Assembly (NCBI GenBank): GCA_937944885.1
Contig: CALFBB010000043.1
Location: 1 to 57,357, forward strand
Length of the DNA: 57,357 bases
Source: an uncultured cyanobacterium
Lineage (GTDB): Bacteria; Cyanobacteriota; Cyanobacteriia; Thermostichales; Thermostichaceae
Direction: 5' to 3'
This document shows positions 27,000 to 36,073 of this stretch, piece after piece. The number at the start of each line of letters is the position of its first letter. The stretch's first letter is position 1. The notes under the pieces were generated by a model. That model saw nothing but the letters and a program-made list of their open reading frames with translations, was not told the origin of the DNA and ran no database searches. The position numbers and the translations under genes are program-made.

Positions 27000-27759
27000 C
27001 TGTGGGTTCCTCCATATCAGTTTTATCCTCAGCCAACTCAGCCAAGCCAGTCTGCAGCAGGTGTTGTTCTTGAGGAGTGAGGGAGCGTTTGGCCAAAAGG
27101 TCAGGCCGTCGCTGCCAAGTGCGAACCAGCTGCTGCTGCCGACGCCAACGGGCGATAGCCTGGTGATTGCCCGAGAGAAGCACATCTGGTACTCGGTGGC
27201 CTTGAAACTCCGGTGGACGGGTGTACTGAGGATACTCCAACAACCCAGACTCGAAGCTTTCACTCTTGAGTGAGTCTACCTTACCCACGGTGCCTGGCAA
27301 CAGGCGTACTACACCATTGATTAGGGCGAGGGCAGGAATTTCTCCACCTGTGAGGATAAAATCCCCCAGGGAAATTTCGCGGGTAGCTAGGTGTTGGCGA
27401 ATCCGTTCATCGAAGCCCTCGTACTGGCCACAAATGAGGATCAACTGCGCCTTCTGAGACAGCTCCTGCAATATCTTTTGATTGAGGGTCTCCCCTTGCG
27501 GAGTCAACAGGATAATTTCGTAGGGCTGCTGCCGGGGCAGGGCTCCGACGGCAGCAAAAAAAGGCTCTGGCTTAAGCACCATGCCCACCCCACCCCCATA
27601 GGGCTCATCATCGACGCGGCGGTGCCTATCGGTAGCAAAGTCCCTGGGGTTAACGCAGTGCACTTCAGCAATTCCCTGCTGTAGCGCTTTGCCCACTAAC
27701 CCAATGTGCAGGGGAGCCTCAAAGAAGTCTGGGAAGAGGGTGATAACGTCAAAACGCAC
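26977..27759 (-). CDS. trmD: tRNA (guanine-37-N1)-methyltransferase TrmD
   Basis: A 260-residue SPOUT methyltransferase that makes m1G37 and prevents frameshifting. The knot region is intact: LTGGEIPALALINGVVRLLP and GLLEYPQYTRPPEFQG, then VLLSGNHQAI. The acidic residue in the SESF motif is Glu, where E. coli TrmD has Asp; I believe this occurs in other cyanobacteria, so I do not treat it as a defect. The C-terminal tail after residue 235 is acidic. Its end overlaps the start of the small secreted gene. Confidence 0.95.
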   Translation of the reverse strand: MRFDVITLFPDFFEAPLHIGLVGKALQQGIAEVHCVNPRDFATDRHRRVDDEPYGGGVGMVLKPEPFFAAVGALPRQQPYEIILLTPQGETLNQKILQELSQKAQLILICGQYEGFDERIRQHLATREISLGDFILTGGEIPALALINGVVRLLPGTVGKVDSLKSESFESGLLEYPQYTRPPEFQGHRVPDVLLSGNHQAIARWRRQQQLVRTWQRRPDLLAKRSLTPQEQHLLQTGLAELAEDKTDMEEPTDVQKPSI

Positions 27760-28229
27760 CGGCTTAGTCCGAAAATCCCTGGGCTTCCTTTGCCCTCAAT
27801 CAATTCTCAGATCCCTACCGATGGTAGCCCAGTTGAGTGCCTACCCAGGATATCCACCCACCCCATCAGTCAAGAAACAAGCCTGCCCCGCCTCCATCCA
27901 ACGGGGCAAACTCAGCTAGCTCTCTAGCTTTTTCATCTGGATGCATTTCTTATCGGTTGTCTTTGATAAACTGTGGGCCTTTGGGAATTCCAAGCTGCCT
28001 CAGACCTGCATGCAGTGAGAGGAGGTATGGGCAGCCCCAGAATGGACACTGAAATACCTGTTTAACCCTGTTTGTCTGCCTGTCTTCGGTCAGAACAATA
28101 GCCGGAGCCTGCTGTGGAGCACGGGATCCCTTCAGATCGGTTTATGGGCGGGCACGGATTGATTTTCTGCTGGATCAATCATACTTAATGCTAAATACCT
28201 GTAGATTTCTATAGGTTGAGGAGGGGGCA
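27760..28229. other. Divergent gap between trmD and the GntR gene
   Basis: A 470-base gap. The left part must contain the trmD promoter; the right end holds the presumed GntR operator (28197-28216) and the binding site GAGGAGGGGG. The middle has one GGGATCCC and some GC-rich pairing (around 28085-28115) but no convincing gene, tRNA or terminator. Confidence 0.4.
28197..28216. promoter_or_regulatory. Candidate GntR operator (imperfect palindrome)
   Basis: ACCTGTAG-ATTT-CTATAGGT is an inverted repeat with one mismatch, ending 13 bases before the ATG of the GntR-family gene. Position and size fit autoregulation by a dimeric winged-helix repressor. Candidate only. Confidence 0.4.
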
Positions 28230-29246
28230 ATGATGCGCATTTCCATTCAGCCGAACAGTGGGATCCCTGGTTCTGTACAGTTACTTAACTTGCTTTGTTT
28301 TGCCATTGCCTGCGGACAATTTCCCCCCGGTCAGCGTTTGCCTAGCACCCGCCAACTGGCCATGCAAACCGGTCTGCACCGCAACACTATTAATAAGGTC
28401 TATCACCAACTGGAAGAGATGGGCTTGGTGGAAACTCGGGCCGCCTCTGGGATTTATGTCAGTGGAGCAGCCAGTCAATTGGCCAATGTTTCTAGAGTTC
28501 TTCGTCAGGACCTAGACACATCCAAACAAGCCCTGCAACAAATACGTCAGGGAATTGATCATCTCCAACAGCAGGGTTTCTCATTAGAACAGATACGGGA
28601 TCTGCTGGAGACAGAAATCGATTGGCGTTTGCGCTGTAGTGCCCAAGTTTTGGTGTGTGTGCCCGGTCGAGATTTGGGTACAGGCGAACTGATGACTCAG
28701 CAGATTCAACAGGCTTTGGGCATCCGGGTGCAGTTGGTGCCATTGGAGGAGTTGGCAACAGTTCTAGACCAGCTTCACTCCGGCACAGTCATAACTATTC
28801 GTTACTTTCTCAGCGCTGTAGAAGCCATAGCCCAACCTCGGGGTGCCCGTGTTCTGGTTGTGGAGGTGTCTGACTACGCCAAGGAAATGGATTTGGTTCG
28901 CCGACTCCCCCCTCATGCTTGCCTGGGTCTGGTCAGCATCAGTACTGCCCTTTTGGAAGTTGCCGAGGTGATTGTACATAGCCTACGGGGTGAGGATCTC
29001 CTGGTGCTGACGGCTGTACTCTCTAATAGAGAGCGAGTGGATTCTCTCATCCGCCGGGCTCATACCCTGATTTGCGATATAGCCAGCCACTCGACGCTCC
29101 GTAGCCTCTTGCGCCAAGCCCGTGCTGAGCTGGTTCGTGTGCCCGAGCTAGTTTGTGCCGATCCCCACATTGGAGAGACAGCCCTACAAGAGCTGAGGCG
29201 GGAATTGGGGCAGCTCCCGGATCAAGAAGGTGGGACAACCAGATGA
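28230..29246 (+). CDS. GntR-family transcriptional regulator
   Basis: A 338-residue regulator. The first 75 residues form a GntR winged helix: GQFPPGQRLPSTRQLAMQTG, HRNTINKVYHQLEEMGLVE and ASGIYVSG. It is followed by a helical linker (QALQQIRQGIDHLQQQGFS) and a C-terminal domain of about 200 residues that looks like a Rossmann-type ligand-binding fold (QVLVCVPGRDLGTGELMTQQ, GARVLVVEVSDYAKEMD). It has no aminotransferase domain, so it is not of the MocR type. Cyanobacteria contain a GntR regulator (Sll1961) linked to photosystem stoichiometry; whether this is its ortholog I cannot tell. Confidence 0.85.
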   Translation: MMRISIQPNSGIPGSVQLLNLLCFAIACGQFPPGQRLPSTRQLAMQTGLHRNTINKVYHQLEEMGLVETRAASGIYVSGAASQLANVSRVLRQDLDTSKQALQQIRQGIDHLQQQGFSLEQIRDLLETEIDWRLRCSAQVLVCVPGRDLGTGELMTQQIQQALGIRVQLVPLEELATVLDQLHSGTVITIRYFLSAVEAIAQPRGARVLVVEVSDYAKEMDLVRRLPPHACLGLVSISTALLEVAEVIVHSLRGEDLLVLTAVLSNRERVDSLIRRAHTLICDIASHSTLRSLLRQARAELVRVPELVCADPHIGETALQELRRELGQLPDQEGGTTR

Positions 29247-29341
29247 GAATATCCCCGGCGCCAGAAGATCTGACCAATTCTCTAGCCAATCCCAGCCGCA
29301 GGATTGGGGTTGCACCCACGCTATTTTGCCGATGACTGCCT

Positions 29342-29845
29342 TTGAGTGTCATGCTTAAGTGGAAATACGGTGTCAGTTATTTTCTTTTGCTTCACAGTCT
29401 CTCAGTCTATTTACTTATGGTGATCCTCGACTACGCCTCCACCGATCACGACCATGTAGCAGTCTCAAGAGATGGTTTTTTGGAGGCCATTCGCTTCCAG
29501 AGCCATTTTTATGGACTTAATCGCACCTTCCGTCGGCTGCAGGAGGCTGTCGATAGCTGTCGCTACGAGATGGATCACGGATCCCTTATCAGTATTGTGG
29601 TGGTCCATCCCGATCGCTCCGAGGTTTGGTCACGGCTAGGCTGTGAAATTCCCGTCATGCCCAAACACCTTCTGAGTCTGGCTGTCTCTCAAGGCTTAGC
29701 TCAAGCCCAATCCAAGGTTGAAAACCCCTGCCGCAACCGGGGTCAAGCTACCCCAGCTGATGCCTATTTTGTGGATGCTGAGCCTTCTCCACGCCGTCCT
29801 CTTTTTTATCGGGGTACCAAACCTTACAACGCTCTGGAAGCCTAA
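29342..29845 (+). CDS. Hypothetical protein
   Basis: I do not recognise this product (up to 167 residues). The frame opens at a TTG; ATG starts at 29351 and 29417 are also possible, and none has a good binding site. If the longer form is made, the first 30 residues include a hydrophobic stretch (YFLLLHSLSVYLLMVILDY). The following part contains FRRLQEAVDSCRYEMDHG and VVVHPDRSEVWSRLGCEIP, resembling a small alpha/beta domain. It follows the GntR gene by 95 bases and converges on psbQ. Coding seems likely from length and composition. Confidence 0.5.
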   Translation: MSVMLKWKYGVSYFLLLHSLSVYLLMVILDYASTDHDHVAVSRDGFLEAIRFQSHFYGLNRTFRRLQEAVDSCRYEMDHGSLISIVVVHPDRSEVWSRLGCEIPVMPKHLLSLAVSQGLAQAQSKVENPCRNRGQATPADAYFVDAEPSPRRPLFYRGTKPYNALEA

Positions 29846-29914
29846 ATCCTCAACTGACAGAAAGCTTTCCCCCTACCGTTGGTCAGTGGGAGTTGCCGAT
29901 CTTGGCTTTGGCTT

Positions 29915-30310
29915 CTAAGAGAACAAAGACTCCAACTGAGCCAAGGTTTTGCGGATTTTGGCTTGGGCAGCTTCCACCTCAGGTTGGTCATAGCCTTTGG
30001 CAGCAAGATCCAATTTTTCCAGGCCTTGACCCAATTCCCGGGTCAGGCGAATCACCGCTTGCTTTTGGTCTTTCGGCAAGGTTACTGCCAGTGTTGTTAA
30101 GTTTTTGCGAGTCAACCCCATCGGCCCGCGAATGTAGGAGCGGATCTCCAGCCAATCTTCTGAATCCACCAAGCGTTGCAACTGGGTAACCTGCTGTTCA
30201 AGCTCTTGGATTTGAGGGGGCAGGTTGGCTGCCTGCACAGGGGATCCCAGCCACAAACCCAAAGCCACCAGCAGCACCAGCAACAGACTGCGCCAACGGC
30301 TCCTCATCAC
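29915..30310 (-). CDS. psbQ: Photosystem II PsbQ (CyanoQ) protein without lipobox
   Basis: A 131-residue thylakoid-lumen protein. The mature part is a four-helix bundle with PsbQ signatures: WLEIRSYIRGPMGLTRKNL, LPKDQKQAVIRLTRELG and EKLDLAAKGYDQPEVEAA. PsbQ binds the lumen side of photosystem II near the oxygen-evolving centre. The signal peptide LLLVLLVALGLWLGSPVQA ends at an AQA cleavage site and contains no cysteine, whereas most cyanobacterial PsbQ proteins are lipoproteins. It is divergent from the Get3/ArsA gene; a perfect HLR1 box lies 150 bases upstream. Confidence 0.85.
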   Translation of the reverse strand: MMRSRWRSLLLVLLVALGLWLGSPVQAANLPPQIQELEQQVTQLQRLVDSEDWLEIRSYIRGPMGLTRKNLTTLAVTLPKDQKQAVIRLTRELGQGLEKLDLAAKGYDQPEVEAAQAKIRKTLAQLESLFS

Positions 30311-30459
30311 ACACCTCCAACATGCCTGATTTTCTTCAGCAATAGTTTACCTGTCAGTGTGCCTTAAATGGCCGGGGCAGCGGGAGTGATCGGATCAGGT
30401 AGCCGCAAGGAGGCACTTTCGACCCATACCGGATGGCTCAGCAAATGGGCTAGGCTAGA

Positions 30460-30477
30460 AATGTAAAAGAATGTAAC
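30460..30477 (-). promoter_or_regulatory. Perfect HLR1 box (candidate RpaB site)
   Basis: On the minus strand GTTACATTCTTTTACATT matches every position of the HLR1 consensus (G/T)TTACA(T/A)(T/A)NN(G/T)TTACA(T/A)(T/A), the element bound by RpaB in cyanobacterial high-light regulation. It lies ten bases before the ATG of the Get3/ArsA gene and 150 bases upstream of psbQ. For the former it would sit at the transcription start and repress; for the latter it would be a distal element. RpaB itself is encoded at 37727. Confidence 0.65.
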
Positions 30478-30487
30478 TGGCGCTCTC

Positions 30488-31666
30488 ATGCAACGCATCA
30501 TCCTCATGACCGGCAAGGGTGGAGTCGGCAAGACCTCAGTGGCAGCAGCAACCGGCTGGCGCTGTGCTGAGCTTGGCCTGAAAACGCTGGTACTGAGCAC
30601 TGACCCGGCCCACTCCCTGGCAGATAGCTTTGATCAGCCTTTGGGTCATGATCCGGTTGAAGTGAAACCCAACCTATGGGGAGCAGAGCTGGATGCCTTA
30701 AACGAGCTAGAGCTGAACTGGGGATCCGTCAAGACCTACATTACGCAAGTGTTGCAGGCGCGTGGATTGGATGGAGTACAGGCGCAGGAGTTGGCGATTT
30801 TGCCGGGGATGGATGAGATTTTCTCGCTGGTGCGGGTGAACCGTCACTACGACGAGGACGACTTTGACGTGTTGATCATCGACTCGGCGCCCACAGGGAC
30901 GGCCCTACGCTTGCTGAGTCTACCGGATGTTTCCGGATGGTACATGCGCAAGTTCTACAAGCCTCTACAGGGCTTGGCTCAGATGTTGCGCCCAATTGCT
31001 GAGCCGATCGTTAAGGGTCTAACCGGGATCCCCTTGCCCAACAATCAGGTGCTGGATGCTCCTTATGAGTTTTATCAGAAAATCGAGCGCCTGGAGGGGA
31101 TCCTCACCGATAACCGCATTACCTCCGTACGGCTGGTGACCAACCCCGAGAAGATGGTGATCAAAGAATCGCTGCGTGCTCATGCCTACTTAAGTTTGTA
31201 CGGAGTGGCTACAGACTTGGTGATAGCCAATCGCATTTTGCCGGATACAGTGGTGGATCCCTACTTTGCTAGTTGGAAGGCTGCTCAACAAAAATACCGG
31301 CGGGAAATTCACGAAAACTTTGCCCCTTTGCCTGTGTTTGAGATCCCCCTTTATTCCGAAGAACTGGTAGGATGGGAGGCTCTGGCCCGCCTGAAAAAGG
31401 ATCTCTGGGGGGATCGCAACCCGGCAGAAGTGTTCTACGCCGAGCAAACCATGAATGTGGTTACCGACAAGGGCGAATATCGGCTGGATCTCTACCTGCC
31501 TGGGATCCCGAAAGAGCAGGTGGAGCTGACCAAAACTGGAGATGAGCTGAATATCCGGATTGGCAATCACCGGCGCAACCTGGTGCTACCCCAAACTCTG
31601 GCGGCCATGAACCCTGCTCGCGCCAAAATGGAAGAGGATTACCTACGCATTCACTTTGCCGCCTGA
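30488..31666 (+). CDS. Get3/ArsA-type ATPase with C-terminal HSP20-like domain
   Basis: A 392-residue ATPase of the Get3/ArsA group. The P-loop [13 protein letters not shown] lies at the very N-terminus, switch I is [12 protein letters not shown] and switch II follows [16 protein letters not shown]. The last 75 residues (from [20 protein letters not shown]) form an HSP20/alpha-crystallin-like domain, a fusion known in photosynthetic organisms. Get3 homologs hold tail-anchored or other membrane clients; arsenite transport is unlikely since no arsB or arsenic-binding cysteines are seen. An HLR1 box lies just upstream of the start. Confidence 0.9.
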   Translation: MQRIILMTGKGGVGKTSVAAATGWRCAELGLKTLVLSTDPAHSLADSFDQPLGHDPVEVKPNLWGAELDALNELELNWGSVKTYITQVLQARGLDGVQAQELAILPGMDEIFSLVRVNRHYDEDDFDVLIIDSAPTGTALRLLSLPDVSGWYMRKFYKPLQGLAQMLRPIAEPIVKGLTGIPLPNNQVLDAPYEFYQKIERLEGILTDNRITSVRLVTNPEKMVIKESLRAHAYLSLYGVATDLVIANRILPDTVVDPYFASWKAAQQKYRREIHENFAPLPVFEIPLYSEELVGWEALARLKKDLWGDRNPAEVFYAEQTMNVVTDKGEYRLDLYLPGIPKEQVELTKTGDELNIRIGNHRRNLVLPQTLAAMNPARAKMEEDYLRIHFAA

Positions 31667-31701
31667 GGAGTTGCGGGTCTTTTCCCTTGAATTGATTTGA
31701 C

Positions 31702-31771
31702 ATTCTCCCCGGCCTGTTAGCTTGCGCCCGCGCAGCGGTACGGCGGGGCTTGCCGCGCACCGGGTCAGAAT
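31702..31771 (+). mobile_element. IS200/IS605-like end relic with dispersed repeat copy 2
   Basis: A 70-base structure after the ArsA stop. ATTCTCCCCGG at the left pairs with CCGGGTCAGAAT at the right with one mismatch and one extra base; between them lies a copy of the GC-rich repeat also present at 98-129. CATTCTCCCCGGCCTG resembles the hairpin ends of cyanobacterial IS200/IS605 elements next to tnpB. No transposase frame is nearby, so this would be a solo end or a miniature element. Family assignment is inference. Confidence 0.45.
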
Positions 31772-31827
31772 ACAGGGATAGTCGCCATTGAAAGCTAGTT
31801 CAAGTAAGGACAGTCCAAGGACAGTAC

Positions 31828-33192
31828 ATGACCTACCCAATTGACAGCTCAGAGCTCTCAACCCTACCTCCCACCATCCATGTGATTGGCGGCGGCCTGG
31901 CGGGAACGGAAGCAGCTTGGCAAATTGCCGAGGCGGGGTTGCGGGTCACCCTTTGGGAGATGCGCCCTGTGCGCCGTAGCCCTGCCCACCACACGGATCA
32001 GCTGGCAGAGCTGGTCTGTAGCAACTCCTTTGGCGCCTTGGCCACTGACCGGGCTGCCGGCTTACTCAAAGAGGAGCTGCGACAACTGGGATCCCTGGTG
32101 ATTGGGATGGCGGATCGACATGCCGTGCCTGCCGGAGGTGCTTTAGCTGTGGATCGGGCGATGTTCAGCCAAGCCCTCACTGCAGCCATTCAAAATCATC
32201 CCCGCATTACCCTCCGACGGCAGGAGGTTACCCAGATTCCGGAGGGGATTGCCGTTCTCTGTACCGGCCCTTTGACCAGCGATGCCTTGGCAGCCGCCCT
32301 GCAAGCTTTCACAGGGTTAGACTACCTGAGCTTTTTTGACGCCTCTAGCCCGATTGTGACGGGAGAGTCCTTGAATCGGGAGGTGGTGTTTTCGGCCTCC
32401 CGCTACGACAAGGGGGAAGCCGCCTATTTGAATTGCCCCCTGACCGAAACAGAATACGAGCGGTTTTGGCAAGCTTTGGTTGAGGCGGAGCAAGCCCCTC
32501 TAAAAGCCTTTGAGCAGGAGGAACGCTCCTTTTTTGAGGGCTGTCTACCGATTGAGGAAATGGCCCGCCGCGGTAAAGATACCCTCCGTTTTGGTCCCCT
32601 CAAACCGGTGGGATTGGTGGATCCCCGTACCGGCTCCCGCCCCCATGCAGTGGTGCAGCTGCGGCAAGAGGACAAAGCAGGGCAGTTGTGGAACTTGGTG
32701 GGCTTTCAGACCAACCTCAAGTGGGGGGAACAGCAGCGGGTGTTTCGTCTCATCCCCGGCCTGGAGAAGGCTGAGTTCCTGCGCATGGGGGTGATGCACC
32801 GCAACACGTTTTTGAACGCACCGCAGTTGCTGAATCCGACGTTGCAATTTCGCAAGCGCCCCAGCCTGTTTGCAGCCGGGCAGCTGGTGGGGACAGAAGG
32901 CTATGCCTGCGCAGTAGCAGGGGGGTGGCTAGCGGGATCCAACGCCGCCCGCTTAGCTTTGGGTTTGCCTCTCATTCAGCTCCCGCCGGAAACGATGATG
33001 GGATCCCTGTTTCAATTCATTAGCAGCGCCGACCCTAAGCATTTTCAGCCCATGCCTGCCAACTTTGGCATTTTGCCCGAGCTGCAGGGGCATAAGATCC
33101 GCAGCAAAGCGGAGCGTTATGGTCGTTACCGGGATCGGGCTTTGGCTGCTCTGGCAGCCACAGGGTTGACCCGCCAGGTGCAAACCGCCTAG
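31828..33192 (+). CDS. trmFO: tRNA (uracil-54-C5)-methyltransferase TrmFO (folate/FAD dependent)
   Basis: A 454-residue flavoprotein that methylates U54 of tRNA to ribothymidine, using methylenetetrahydrofolate. The dinucleotide-binding motif [14 protein letters not shown] lies near the N-terminus, and the cysteine of [11 protein letters not shown] corresponds to the catalytic Cys of the Bacillus enzyme. Later motifs [13 protein letters not shown] and [20 protein letters not shown] are characteristic. The start [10 protein letters not shown] has no strong binding site; a GGACAGTAC precedes it. Length is normal. It is separated from the ArsA gene by the mobile-element relic. Confidence 0.97.
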   Translation: MTYPIDSSELSTLPPTIHVIGGGLAGTEAAWQIAEAGLRVTLWEMRPVRRSPAHHTDQLAELVCSNSFGALATDRAAGLLKEELRQLGSLVIGMADRHAVPAGGALAVDRAMFSQALTAAIQNHPRITLRRQEVTQIPEGIAVLCTGPLTSDALAAALQAFTGLDYLSFFDASSPIVTGESLNREVVFSASRYDKGEAAYLNCPLTETEYERFWQALVEAEQAPLKAFEQEERSFFEGCLPIEEMARRGKDTLRFGPLKPVGLVDPRTGSRPHAVVQLRQEDKAGQLWNLVGFQTNLKWGEQQRVFRLIPGLEKAEFLRMGVMHRNTFLNAPQLLNPTLQFRKRPSLFAAGQLVGTEGYACAVAGGWLAGSNAARLALGLPLIQLPPETMMGSLFQFISSADPKHFQPMPANFGILPELQGHKIRSKAERYGRYRDRALAALAATGLTRQVQTA

Positions 33193-33327
33193 GGGATCCC
33201 TAGAACCCTGCTAGCTCCAGTCTGTCTCATCTGTGTGTTTCAACTGGGGCAGAGTCCGGTCGCAACCGAGAGCAGCGGTTAACTTGAAATCAAGACAACC
33301 TGTGGAGGCCGAGGCGGAAGATCTTCT

Positions 33328-34539
33328 GTGAACATTCTTGTCATCAATGCCGGCTCCAGTAGTTTGAAGTCCTCCCTTTTTCAAACGGTGGAGGGCAAAG
33401 TCGAGACCACTCCGCTCTGGCAAGCGCAAGTGGATTTCACGTACCGGGCCGGTGAGACCTTGATCCAGACGCGGCGGCGCGGCGGTAGCTGGACACCTTT
33501 TCCTACTTCTTCTTCTCAGACAGGTATTCAGGCCCTGGCGCCCCTGTTTGAAAGCCTTTGGCAAGGGGAGGAGGCTCTTCTGCCACAGGTAGAGGCTCTC
33601 GCTGCCATCGGTCACCGAGTGGTGCATGGGGGATCCCTCTATCAGCGGCCCACCTTGATTACTGCCACGGTGGAGCAAACCATTGAGCAGCTCATTCCTT
33701 TGGCTCCCGCCCACAACCCCGCTGCCTTGGAGGGGATCCGCCTGCTGGGTCAATTGGCTCCCGGGATCCCCCAGGTGGCGGTCTTTGATACGGCGTTCCA
33801 CCAGCAGATGCCCCCGGCAGCCGCCTTTTACCCCCTCCCCTACACCTGGACCGAACAGGGGATCCGCCGCTACGGCTTTCACGGTATTAACCACGAGTAT
33901 TGTGCCCGCCGGGCGGCTGAACTCTTGAACCGCCCGCTGGAGAGTTTGCAATTGATCACCTGTCACTTGGGCAATGGCTGTTCCTTGGCCGCGATTCGGG
34001 GCGGTAAAAGTGTCGATACCACCATGGGCTATACCCCCTTAGAGGGCCTGATGATGGGATCCCGCTCCGGCTCAGTGGATCCGGGTATTCTTATTCATCA
34101 GTTGCGCCAAGGCATGAGTGTGGAGGAGTTGGATCGGGTTTTGAACCGCGAGTCCGGTTTGAAGGGGGTTTCCGGCCTCAGCAGCGATATGCGCACCATC
34201 CTAGAAGCCATAGAGGCCGGCCACAAACGGGCAGAACTGGCCTTTGAGATGTTTGTGCACCGCTTGCGCAGCCAGATTGGGTCAATGCTGATGAACTTGG
34301 ATCGCTTAGATGGGCTGGTGTTTTCCGGGGGCATTGGGGAAAACTCGGCTCCTGTGCGGGCGGCCACCTGTGCCAACCTGGGCTTTCTGGGGATCCAAAT
34401 TGATCCGGTGCTCAACGCCGGATCCCCGCGCAACGGCGATATCAGCACCTCCGATGCTGCGGTACGGGTTTTGGTTATCTCAGCTCAAGAGGACTGGGCC
34501 ATTGCCACCGCTTGCCTAGCGGTTTTGCAAGGGCAGTAA
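33328..34539 (+). CDS. ackA: Acetate kinase
   Basis: A 403-residue ASKHA-fold kinase interconverting acetate and acetyl phosphate with ATP, used in fermentation in the dark. Motifs are complete: [12 protein letters not shown] at the N-terminus, [27 protein letters not shown] with the key histidine, [11 protein letters not shown] with the key arginine, and a C-terminal glutamate in SAQEDWAIA. The start is GTG. No phosphotransacetylase gene is adjacent. Hot-spring mat cyanobacteria ferment at night, which fits, but that ecological link is inference. Confidence 0.97.
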   Translation: MNILVINAGSSSLKSSLFQTVEGKVETTPLWQAQVDFTYRAGETLIQTRRRGGSWTPFPTSSSQTGIQALAPLFESLWQGEEALLPQVEALAAIGHRVVHGGSLYQRPTLITATVEQTIEQLIPLAPAHNPAALEGIRLLGQLAPGIPQVAVFDTAFHQQMPPAAAFYPLPYTWTEQGIRRYGFHGINHEYCARRAAELLNRPLESLQLITCHLGNGCSLAAIRGGKSVDTTMGYTPLEGLMMGSRSGSVDPGILIHQLRQGMSVEELDRVLNRESGLKGVSGLSSDMRTILEAIEAGHKRAELAFEMFVHRLRSQIGSMLMNLDRLDGLVFSGGIGENSAPVRAATCANLGFLGIQIDPVLNAGSPRNGDISTSDAAVRVLVISAQEDWAIATACLAVLQGQ

Positions 34540-34661
34540 GCGCAGGAGGCAAAAGCAATTTGGGTCAGCTTCTCTCCTTTTTCACCCCTGGTTGAGAGAA
34601 ACCCGGCTTCTGACAATAAACTCTAAGAGGAAGCTGATTTTGGGGTGGAGAGGAGATAGAT

Positions 34662-35126
34662 ATGCGGCAGATGGCTCAACGGCTCCCCTTGCTGTTGTTC
34701 CTAGGTAGCATTTTGGCCGGCTGTGGGAGCACAAGCGGCAGCAGCGATGTTTTGCCTCTCCCGGCTCCCCTTCCAGGACCGACTTTAACCCTAACCGATC
34801 TCTCGCCCCGCACGGTTTCGGTGGGGCAAACCCCAACCTTTGTGGTCTCCTTCCGAGTAGAGGCCCCTGCCGGGATCCGCGGCTCCAACGCTTTTTTGGC
34901 CTCTGTCACCACCCCCCTGGGCAATTTTGTGACTTTGGGGGCCTTTGATGTCTCGCGGCTACCCGGTTGCTTTGTTGGCGCCACCACCTGTACGGTTACA
35001 AACCTACCCCTGACGCAAAATAGGTTCACCGTCACCCAGACGGGATCCCATCAACTGACCATCAGCGTTTTCGATCAGCGGGATCGTCTCGGCAGCGGCA
35101 GCCTCACCTTCAGCGGTGTACTCTGA
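34662..35126 (+). CDS. Hypothetical lipoprotein
   Basis: A 154-residue secreted protein with a signal peptide (LPLLLFLGSILAGC) ending in the lipobox LAGC at about residue 21. A proline-rich linker is followed by about 110 residues of predicted beta strands (LTLTDLSPRTVSVGQTPTFV, ...SHQLTISVFDQRDRLGSGSL), like an immunoglobulin-type fold. It has two mature cysteines in GCFVGATTCTV that could form a disulfide. No family was recognised. GGAGAGGAGAT precedes the ATG. It lies between ackA and deoC, with 235 bases after it. Confidence 0.75.
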   Translation: MRQMAQRLPLLLFLGSILAGCGSTSGSSDVLPLPAPLPGPTLTLTDLSPRTVSVGQTPTFVVSFRVEAPAGIRGSNAFLASVTTPLGNFVTLGAFDVSRLPGCFVGATTCTVTNLPLTQNRFTVTQTGSHQLTISVFDQRDRLGSGSLTFSGVL

Positions 35127-35365
35127 GCGATTGCCTTTGGCGGGTGCTTGCCTGGCTTCCTCTCAGAATATCAAAACCGTTTCAGGACAAGTTGTTGGCT
35201 GGCCAGCCCCCTAGGGAGCCAACCGGCAAGGAGAGGAACGCTAGCCAAATTTTTCGGTGGCAAAGGTTGTACTTGTTACCGTTACCGCAACCAAAGTGGC
35301 TACCCCATCCCTGCGGCTGAAAGCTGGCGCTAGAGTAGAGATTGGAAAAACGGGGGACAAAAAAG

Positions 35366-36073
35366 ATGCTCTCATCGCAGCCGAAAGGCGCTGTGGATGG
35401 TTCAATCAACCTGGCCGAGTACATCGACCATACCCTGCTGCTACCGATGGTGACCCCAGAAGAGATAGATCAAGCCTGTGAAGTGGCCTTGCGCTATCGC
35501 TTCCCCAGCCTCTGTATTCCCCCCTGTTACGTACCACGGGCGGTGGAACGTCTCCATGGATCCCCGGTACAGATCAGCACGGTGGTTGGGTTTCCCCTGG
35601 GCACCACCACCGCAGAGGTCAAGCTTTACGAGGGCCAACTGGCTGTAGAACAGGGCTGTCGCGAGTTGGATGTGCGCATCAACCTAGCTTGGTTGAAAGC
35701 TGGAGAGCTGGATCGCCTCCATGCCGAGCTAGCCCAACTGGTGGAAGAGACAAAAGTCTGTGTTAAGGCCATTTTGGAAACTGCCCTGCTCACGGAAGAG
35801 GAAAAAAAATTAGCCGGGGAAGTATGCATTGATGCCGGAGTAGCCTTTCTGATGACCTCAACCGGTTGGATGGGAGGGGCAACCGTGGAGGATGTGCAGT
35901 TGCTGTGGCAACTGAGCCGCGGGAAAGTGGCGGTTAAAGCCTCAGGAGGGATCCGAACCCTAGCCCAAGCCGAGGCGATGATCCAGGCAGGGGCTAGCCG
36001 CATCGGCACCTCTTGGGGGGTGGAGCTGATGCAGGAGCTATACGCTAAAGGATCAGAATCGGTCAGCGCATGA
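35366..36073 (+). CDS. deoC: Deoxyribose-phosphate aldolase family protein lacking the Schiff-base lysine
   Basis: The 235-residue TIM-barrel protein is clearly of the DeoC family: VVGFPLGTTTAEVKLYE, ELDVRINLAWLKAG with Asp102, VKAILETALLT and VAVKASGGIRT with Lys191. Yet the motif that normally reads (F/Y)-L-K-T-S-T-G is FLMTSTGWMGG: the lysine that forms the Schiff base with the sugar phosphate is Met163 (codon ATG at 35852). Without it, normal aldolase chemistry is not expected. The start is the ATG of MLSSQPKG; a TTG eight codons upstream is less likely. The last bases overlap the recO start (ATGA), so the two are co-translated. Confidence 0.92.
   Translation: MLSSQPKGAVDGSINLAEYIDHTLLLPMVTPEEIDQACEVALRYRFPSLCIPPCYVPRAVERLHGSPVQISTVVGFPLGTTTAEVKLYEGQLAVEQGCRELDVRINLAWLKAGELDRLHAELAQLVEETKVCVKAILETALLTEEEKKLAGEVCIDAGVAFLMTSTGWMGGATVEDVQLLWQLSRGKVAVKASGGIRTLAQAEAMIQAGASRIGTSWGVELMQELYAKGSESVSA

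Noticed and set aside
26977-27759. TrmD with Glu in place of the catalytic Asp (SESF)
   Set aside because: I believe this form occurs in other cyanobacteria, and the residue stays acidic, so it is not clear evidence of loss of function.
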